Of a stretch of 64,000 bases of DNA, positions 58,688-64,000 are shown one piece after another. Source of the stretch: Aestuariirhabdus litorea. GTDB lineage: Bacteria; Pseudomonadota; Gammaproteobacteria; Pseudomonadales; Aestuariirhabdaceae. The stretch covers positions 124,001-188,000 of the forward strand of contig NZ_QWEZ01000002.1 in the NCBI RefSeq assembly GCF_003864255.1. The letters run 5' to 3'. The number at the start of each line of letters is the position of its first letter. Within the stretch, counting starts at the first letter, position 1. The notes beneath the pieces were generated by a model. That model worked only from the letters and a program-made list of their open reading frames with translations, did not search any database and was not told where the DNA came from. Position numbers and translations under genes: made by a program.

Positions 58688-59566
58688 ATGCAAATCTTAA
58701 GATCCCCCCGTTTACTCATTAGCTCGCTGATTTTATTCCTGCTCGGTGGCTGTGCTACCGAAGGCCCCTGGTATACCGACTGGCGCAACTGTGCCATGGC
58801 CGGTGCCGCTGTAGTGGGCGGTGCCGTAGCTGCCGACGACAAAGACTCTGCCCTCGGTGCGGCGGCAGGTGGCGCCATTGTCAGCGGTTTGATCTGCGCC
58901 GCCATCGATACCACGCCACCGGACTCTGATGGCGATGGCGTTACCGATGACAAGGACCAGTGTCCAGCCACTCCCATGGGAGCCAAGGTTGATGCCGTTG
59001 GCTGTGAGCTGGATAGCGATGGCGACGGTGTGGTTGACCGCCTCGACCAGTGCCCCAACACACCGCGTGGAACCCAGGTCGATCGTTACGGGTGCCCGGT
59101 GAAAAAAGCACCCCCTCCTGCACCGGTAGTGATGGACAGTGACGAGGATGGCGTACCCGATGATCGTGACTTCTGCCCGGATACCGAAAAAGGGGTTGTG
59201 GTGAACGTGATCGGTTGTGACTCCACCAAGCCAACCCTGTTGCGTGGCGTTAACTTCGAGTATGACTCCGCAGAGATCAAGGGCGAGTCCTATGCCATTC
59301 TTGATGATGCCGCCGACCGCTTGCGTCTGTTCCCGGAGGTGAAGGTCGAGATCGTGGGCTACACCGACAGCATCGGTAGCGAAGTCTACAATCAGGGCCT
59401 CTCTGAACGACGGGCAGAATCCGTGCGTTACTACCTGGTCAGCAAAGGCGTTAAGGACGATAACATCAAAGCCATTGGCCTTGGTGAGCAATACCCCATC
59501 GCCGATAACGCAACCGCAGCGGGACGCGCAGAAAACCGACGCATCGAGATTCGGGTAGCAAACTGA
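58688..59566 (+). CDS. OmpA-family lipoprotein with calcium-binding type 3 repeats
   Basis: A 292-residue outer-membrane lipoprotein from the ATG at 58688. The signal ends in a lipobox, LFLLGGC, so Cys is probably acylated. Gly/Ala-rich residues (about 35-75) resemble a glycine-zipper. Three thrombospondin type 3 motifs of the form DSDGDGVxDxxDxCPxTPxG follow (about 80-175), likely binding Ca2+. The C-terminal OmpA domain (NFEYDSAEIKGESYAILDDA to GRAENRRIEI) should bind peptidoglycan. It links outer membrane and wall, similar to OprF-like lipoproteins of Pseudomonas. Confidence 0.93.
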   Translation: MQILRSPRLLISSLILFLLGGCATEGPWYTDWRNCAMAGAAVVGGAVAADDKDSALGAAAGGAIVSGLICAAIDTTPPDSDGDGVTDDKDQCPATPMGAKVDAVGCELDSDGDGVVDRLDQCPNTPRGTQVDRYGCPVKKAPPPAPVVMDSDEDGVPDDRDFCPDTEKGVVVNVIGCDSTKPTLLRGVNFEYDSAEIKGESYAILDDAADRLRLFPEVKVEIVGYTDSIGSEVYNQGLSERRAESVRYYLVSKGVKDDNIKAIGLGEQYPIADNATAAGRAENRRIEIRVAN

Positions 59567-59583
59567 GCCCTAAGGGCTAATTA

Positions 59584-59608
59584 ACGGCACCTTCGGGTGC
59601 CGTTTTTT
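59584..59608 (+). terminator. Rho-independent terminator after the OmpA-like gene
   Basis: ACGGCACC, a TTCG loop and GGTGCCGT (59584-59603) are followed by six T residues. Confidence 0.95.
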
Positions 59609-59655
59609 ATGCGCGCTCGTTACACTAGGCGGATCAGCAAGGGCAGGACATCAGC

Positions 59656-60681
59656 TTGAAAAAACGTATCTATATCGCTTACACCGGCGGCACCATCGGC
59701 ATGCATCGTTCGCCCAAAGGCTACGTGGTTATGCCGGGATTTGCCCGCCTGATTGAGGAGAAGATCCCTCCGCGCCTTTCAGGCGAGATGCCCGACTACG
59801 ATCTGCACGAATACCCGAACCAGATCGACAGCAGCAACATCGTACCCGCCGACTGGCTGGCGATCGCGAGGGACATCGCCAGTCGCTACCATGACTACGA
59901 TGGCTTTGTGGTGCTGCACGGTACCGACACCATGGCCTACACCGCCTCCGCCCTCAGCTTCATGCTGCAGGGGCTCGCCAAGCCGGTGATCGTAACCGGC
60001 TCCCAGATCCCCCTCAGCGAAACCCGTAATGATGCCCAGGACAATCTGGTGACGGCCATTGAACTGGCTTGTGGCTTCGCCATTCCCGAGGTGTGCCTCT
60101 ACTTCAACGGGCGGCTGCTCAGGGGCAACCGCAGTCTCAAGGTTAAAGCCACCGGCTTTGACGCCTTTGACAGCCCCAACTACCCCTGGCTGGCACAGAT
60201 CGGGATTCATATCGAACCCAACCACAATGCCCTGATGAAGGCCCCCGCGGCCACCCGTTTCGAGTTGCCCGATGACTACGCCACCAACCGGGTGATCCCG
60301 ATCCAGCTGTTCCCCGGTATCAGTGGTGAGCTGATCGATGCCGTCACGACGCTCAACTGCCGGGGGCTTATCCTGCGCAGCTACGGGGTTGGTAATGCCC
60401 CCGACAACGATCCCGGCCTGCTCAATGCCCTGGCGCGGGCCAATGCCCGGGGCACCATCATACTCAACCTGAGCCAGTGCCTGCAGGGAGGGGTGCATCA
60501 GGGCAGCTACGCGACCGGTTCCGCACTGTCCAGTGCGGGAGTTATCAGTGGCGGTGACATGACCCTTGAGGCCGCGTTCACCAAGTTACATCACTTGTTC
60601 GCCTGTGGTCTGGAGGAGCAGAAGATACGCGAGTTGATGGCGCGCAACCTGTGCGGGGAGTTGAGCGAACACACCAGCTGA
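59656..60681 (+). CDS. ansA: Type I (cytoplasmic) L-asparaginase
   Basis: A 341-residue asparaginase, near E. coli AnsA (338). The first active-site block is IYIAYTGGTIGMHRSPKGY with the nucleophilic Thr. The second is GFVVLHGTDTMAYTASALSF with the Thr-Asp pair. There is no signal peptide. It hydrolyses asparagine to aspartate and ammonia. The start is TTG at 59656; GCAGGA lies about eight bases upstream, and no in-frame ATG lies nearby before the first active-site motif. Confidence 0.94.
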   Translation: MKKRIYIAYTGGTIGMHRSPKGYVVMPGFARLIEEKIPPRLSGEMPDYDLHEYPNQIDSSNIVPADWLAIARDIASRYHDYDGFVVLHGTDTMAYTASALSFMLQGLAKPVIVTGSQIPLSETRNDAQDNLVTAIELACGFAIPEVCLYFNGRLLRGNRSLKVKATGFDAFDSPNYPWLAQIGIHIEPNHNALMKAPAATRFELPDDYATNRVIPIQLFPGISGELIDAVTTLNCRGLILRSYGVGNAPDNDPGLLNALARANARGTIILNLSQCLQGGVHQGSYATGSALSSAGVISGGDMTLEAAFTKLHHLFACGLEEQKIRELMARNLCGELSEHTS

Positions 60682-60723
60682 AGCGATCATTGAGTTTTCC
60701 AGACCACCGCCTATGCTGGTTCC

Positions 60724-61401
60724 ATGGAATGGAGATCGATCTGGATTGGGTCACTGATACTGCTGCTGGCTGGCTGTACGGCAGAGCAGAGATTCCGCCC
60801 GGAAAACCTGGCCAAGAGTGACCTCGACTTCATCGCCGACAGCCAGCTTGCCCAGATTGACCAACACCTGCAGCGGTTAATGCAGAAGCTTTACCGACGC
60901 AATCCAAGGGAGTTGGCCAAGACCCCCCAGGCCACCATCGCCAGCCGCACTCAACTGCTGTTTGACCTGCCTCCGCCACTGATCTTTGATGAGTTGGGGG
61001 GGCGCCAGTCGATCGACGCCATGCTACTGGCTCTCGACCCCGGATTCCGGGGGGATCGGGTATTCGCGCTGATGGTGGGGCTGACCGGTATGCTGCTCCA
61101 GGCCTACGACAACAAGTCGGAGTTTTTCCTGCTCGACCGGCTCGATGAGCAAAAACTCTATAACAGTGCTCGCAACATTGAGGTGTTGGCATGGCGCTTG
61201 AGAACCCGGGTGGATGTCACCGGTGCTCCCCTGATCCTCACCAACAGTCTCGATCCCCAGATGCCTAACCTCAGCTTCGAGCGTCTATTTGGCCAACTGA
61301 TCGCTCTGCAAGACAGCATCGCCCAGGCCGTTGCCCAACGCAATCAGCGCACCATCAACCGGTTGGTACATGGGCTGGCGACCAGCTTTTTGCCGATCTA
61401 G
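60724..61401 (+). CDS. Putative lipoprotein of unknown function
   Basis: A 225-residue protein. Residues 1-18 form a signal peptide ending in a lipobox, LLLAGC, so acylation of Cys is likely. The mature part is largely helical (DSQLAQIDQHLQRLMQKLYR and later LIALQDSIAQAVAQRNQR), with no cysteine-rich or catalytic motif that I recognise. It is 42 bases downstream of ansA in the same direction and converges on the diguanylate cyclase gene two bases away. Confidence 0.75.
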   Translation: MEWRSIWIGSLILLLAGCTAEQRFRPENLAKSDLDFIADSQLAQIDQHLQRLMQKLYRRNPRELAKTPQATIASRTQLLFDLPPPLIFDELGGRQSIDAMLLALDPGFRGDRVFALMVGLTGMLLQAYDNKSEFFLLDRLDEQKLYNSARNIEVLAWRLRTRVDVTGAPLILTNSLDPQMPNLSFERLFGQLIALQDSIAQAVAQRNQRTINRLVHGLATSFLPI

Positions 61402-61403
61402 GG

Positions 61404-63611
61404 TCAGGAGGCGGCGCCCCGCCCCTGCAACATACCGGCGATCTTTTGGGGCACCCCAACAAGGGACTCCAGCGACTGGGGCCGGCTCATCCAGTAGCCC
61501 TGGGCGATATCGCAACGATACGCCTCCAGACGGTGGTACTGATCCTCATCCTCGACCCCTTCGGCGACCACCTCCAGCTCCAGCTTATGGGCCATCGCGA
61601 TGATCGCCTCGACGATCATCTGGTCGCTGCGGTCCCAGCTCAGGGTCTGGATAAAACTGCGATCGATCTTCAGCTTATTGATCGGCAGGCGTTTAACGTA
61701 CGCCAGAGAGGAGTAGCCGGTGCCAAAGTCATCGATCGCGATCCCTATCCCCAGGGCCTGGACCCGGTTCAATATGCCGATCGCCTCATCCAGGTCACGC
61801 ATCAGCACCGACTCGGTGATTTCGAGCTCCAGACGCCCCCTGCCAATACCGTGCTCCAGCACAGTGGCCTCGATTCGGGACAGCAGTTCGGGATCAGAGA
61901 ACTGGGCCGGCGAGAGGTTGACGGCAATCATGCAGCCATCCCCCAGCAGCGCCTGCTCGTCACGTAACAGTCGGCAAGCCTCACGGATCACCCGGTAACC
62001 GATTTCACGAATCAAGCCAGACTGTTCCGCCACTCCGATAAAAGCATCGGGGTAGAGCAGCCCCTGCTGGGGATGACGCCAGCGGATAAGCGCCTCATAC
62101 CCCATCACCTGGCGGGCAGTGAAGCTCACCAGCGGTTGCAAGTGGAGCTCAAACTGCTCAAGCTCCAGCGCCGATCTCAAGTCCTCCTCAATCCGCATCC
62201 GCTGGACTAGCTGGTCGCGCATGGCGTCATTGAACAGACGATACTGATGCTTTCCCTCACGCTTGGCGTCGTACATCGCCAGATCGGCATTACGCAGCAA
62301 GGTTTCCACTGTGCGCCCGTCCTCGGGCAACAGGGTGACACCGATCGAAACCGAGACAAGGAACTCCTTGCCGCCCACCGTCAAAGGCTCTTCAATGGCG
62401 CGGATCAGCTTGTCACAGACCCGGGTGATCGCCGAAGGCTCATGGGTATCCTGTAACAGGATGCCAAACTCATCCCCCCCCAGCCGCGCCACCAGATCAC
62501 TTTCACGTACCACGGAGCGTAAGCGCTGGGCGACCTGAGCCAGCAGGTTATCCCCCGCCGTATGCCCCATGGAGTCATTGACCAGTTTAAAGTCATCCAG
62601 ATCCAGGTAGAGCAGGGCGGCTCTGTCGCCGTCACGGTGCAATCTTTTCAGCACCAGCTCCAACTGCTCGTGCAGCAAGCGTCGATTGGCCAGTCCGGTC
62701 AGGGGGTCGTAAAACGCCAGTTCCTGCAGCCGGCGGGTCTTGTCCTCCACCACCTGGCGCAGTGTTTCAGGCTGGCGCAGTAACAGGTTTACCATCCAGG
62801 ACACCAGCAACCCCGCCAGGAAACTCACCGGGTAGCCGAGCGAAAAAAGACTGTCCAGCGCCGACGGTGGCCGGCTCATCGCCAGTCGCCATTGGGCATT
62901 AGGCACCGCGATGGCGTATTCAAAGGCATCCTCGGCTACTGGGCTCTCACTTGAGGCGAAGGTGACCTGCTGGCGGCTGACCGGGTCAAAGCGCGACAGG
63001 CGATAGCGATAGCCCTTACGCTCCAGGGCCTCCAGATCGGTGACTTCAAGGAGATCTTCGAGGAAGATAAGTGCCGAGGTAAAGCCCCAGAAATACTCCT
63101 CTCCATCTCGATAGATAAATACCGGGTTGCGGCCAATGACGGCAATGCCTCCCTGTACCAGTTCAAAGGGGCCGGCAAGGGTCATCCTGCGACTGGCGAT
63201 CGCTTTATGGGCCTCCTCGCGGCGGCTATCGTCGTTGAGGATGTCATGGCCCAGGGCTTTTTCATTACCCTCCAGCGGATACACTTTGCGAATCACCCCA
63301 TCCGGGGCCAGCTGAAGGTTGGAGACACCGCCGATCGCCTGGATAACACCATGGGCGTACTCATCAAAGTCGCGAAAATCGCCCCCCTGCTGGCGTACTT
63401 CCTGAGCCAGGATGTCGGTGGAGGAGAGCGAGCGAGACAGGCGACGCTCGATGGCCGACGCCTCGGAATCCACCAGCTGCTGCATCAGCAAGCGCTGCTC
63501 GTTCTGGGCCGAACGGTAAGAGAGCTGGGTCCAGTAACTTCCTAATGCAAACACGGCTGCAAAACAGAGCAACGCGGTGAGCAGGCGGTGTGAGTACTTA
63601 AATTGTGGCAT
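61404..63611 (-). CDS. Membrane CHASE-GGDEF-EAL cyclic-di-GMP protein
   Basis: A 735-residue sensor. An N-terminal helix (about 8-25) is followed by a periplasmic CHASE-type domain (about 45-245, with GDFRDFDEYAHGVIQAIGGV and GHDILNDDSRREEA), then a second helix near 260. The GGDEF domain has RLGGDEFGIL, an intact active site, and YDPLTGLANRRLL. The EAL domain has GYEALIRWRHP and later IDDFGTGYSSLAYVKRLP, keeping metal ligands. It may both make and break cyclic-di-GMP; which activity dominates cannot be told. The ligand of the CHASE domain is unknown. Confidence 0.93.
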   Translation of the reverse strand: MPQFKYSHRLLTALLCFAAVFALGSYWTQLSYRSAQNEQRLLMQQLVDSEASAIERRLSRSLSSTDILAQEVRQQGGDFRDFDEYAHGVIQAIGGVSNLQLAPDGVIRKVYPLEGNEKALGHDILNDDSRREEAHKAIASRRMTLAGPFELVQGGIAVIGRNPVFIYRDGEEYFWGFTSALIFLEDLLEVTDLEALERKGYRYRLSRFDPVSRQQVTFASSESPVAEDAFEYAIAVPNAQWRLAMSRPPSALDSLFSLGYPVSFLAGLLVSWMVNLLLRQPETLRQVVEDKTRRLQELAFYDPLTGLANRRLLHEQLELVLKRLHRDGDRAALLYLDLDDFKLVNDSMGHTAGDNLLAQVAQRLRSVVRESDLVARLGGDEFGILLQDTHEPSAITRVCDKLIRAIEEPLTVGGKEFLVSVSIGVTLLPEDGRTVETLLRNADLAMYDAKREGKHQYRLFNDAMRDQLVQRMRIEEDLRSALELEQFELHLQPLVSFTARQVMGYEALIRWRHPQQGLLYPDAFIGVAEQSGLIREIGYRVIREACRLLRDEQALLGDGCMIAVNLSPAQFSDPELLSRIEATVLEHGIGRGRLELEITESVLMRDLDEAIGILNRVQALGIGIAIDDFGTGYSSLAYVKRLPINKLKIDRSFIQTLSWDRSDQMIVEAIIAMAHKLELEVVAEGVEDEDQYHRLEAYRCDIAQGYWMSRPQSLESLVGVPQKIAGMLQGRGAAS

Positions 63612-63671
63612 CGCAGCAAGACTAACAGCTCTATTACCAATACCCCATATGAAAGGGCAAATATATATCCG

Positions 63672-64000
63672 CTAGCCGGCCTGGAGAAAGCGCAGGCTCA
63701 GGGTACAAAAGAGATCGGGTTTTTCTGCGTGCAACCAATGGCCGGTGCCGCTGATCACCTTCAGCTCAGCATGGGGGAAGAGTTTGGCAACCCGGTCTCG
63801 GTGGCGCGGCAGTATGTAGTCCGAGTTACCCCCTTTGATAAAGAGGGTCGGCCCTTCGAAAGGGGTTCCCTGCTGACCACGCATAATGTTCTGGTACTGG
63901 CCATGGAGGACCGGCAGATTAACCCGCCAGCCGAAGCCCCCCAACCCGTCACTGCGACGTACCAGGTTTTTTAACAGGAAGGAGCGCACCGCCAGCTCGT
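63672..64000 (-). CDS. Alpha/beta-hydrolase, C-terminal part (runs off the window)
   Basis: The leftward frame is open from the window edge to a stop at 63672. The part seen (about 109 residues) has GPTLFIKGGNSDYI (acid-residue strand) and ELKVISGTGHWLHAEKPDLF with the catalytic His. This matches the YbfF-like esterase group of the alpha/beta hydrolases. The nucleophile region lies beyond 64000. It is co-directional with the cyclic-di-GMP gene 60 bases away. Confidence 0.75.
   Translation of the reverse strand, partial: ELAVRSFLLKNLVRRSDGLGGFGWRVNLPVLHGQYQNIMRGQQGTPFEGPTLFIKGGNSDYILPRHRDRVAKLFPHAELKVISGTGHWLHAEKPDLFCTLSLRFLQAG

Noticed and set aside
58555-59061. N-terminal extension of FolA by about 170 residues
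   Set aside because: It would run through the start of the divergent OmpA-like gene; DHFR motifs begin immediately after the ATG at 58554.

Overview
The window is chromosomal DNA from a Gram-negative gammaproteobacterium with GC-rich coding sequence. Gene order matches several separate blocks of the Pseudomonas aeruginosa chromosome as I remember it (parE-cpdA-thiC-tolC-waaA; hldE-msbA-waaL-core genes-ilvE-glnE-aceEF; DUF47-PiT-argE-argA; folA/ilvD). The blocks are joined differently here and some expected genes are missing, so a Pseudomonadales/Oceanospirillales-type organism is likely. The genus cannot be fixed from sequence alone. No rRNA, tRNA, CRISPR array, insertion sequence or prophage gene was recognised.

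Layout: (1) 1-5979, minus strand: thiC, a DUF1249 gene, cpdA, yqiA, parE and the first codons of parC. (2) 6250-11903: tolC, convergent waaA, then an FAD oxidoreductase / aldo-keto reductase / Nudix-like operon behind a promoter with a perfect inverted repeat. (3) 11910-30930: a lipopolysaccharide block. It holds hldE and msbA (minus); a kinase-like gene, rmlBACD and a glycosyltransferase as a tightly overlapping plus-strand operon; then on the minus strand waaF, waaC, waaG, waaP, a second WaaP-family kinase, a core carbamoyltransferase, two glycosyltransferases, an O-antigen ligase and an acyltransferase. (4) 30979-39492: ilvE and glnE (minus), aceE-aceF (plus). Two copies of one inverted-repeat motif lie in front of aceE. 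(5) 39493-42610: a repeat-rich intergenic island, a CbiM-like membrane protein, a DsbA-like thioredoxin-fold protein, a second island with an inverted copy of the same repeat, a DUF2892 protein and a Crp/Fnr regulator. (6) 42613-47320, minus: TPR protein, NfeD, SPFH protein, a solitary GspE/PilB-type ATPase and a CYTH phosphatase. (7) 47525-52149, plus: DUF47-PiT phosphate uptake, argE, argA. (8) 52154-64000: tmcA, ilvD, divergent argO/argP, folA, an OmpA-like lipoprotein, asparaginase, a lipoprotein, a CHASE-GGDEF-EAL protein and the 3' part of an alpha/beta hydrolase gene.

Most of the window is core metabolism and envelope biogenesis. The LPS genes form one programme: Kdo transfer (WaaA), heptose activation and transfer (HldE, WaaC, WaaF), core hexose transfer (WaaG), heptose phosphorylation (WaaP and relative), carbamoylation, dTDP-rhamnose supply (RmlBACD), ligation (WaaL) and flipping (MsbA). 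No clearly new multi-gene system stands out. The best leads are regulatory DNA (the inverted repeats before aceE and before the FAD operon), the dispersed repeat family around 39.6-41.5 kb, a WaaP-like protein lacking the catalytic aspartate, and small conserved-looking operons without an obvious role.
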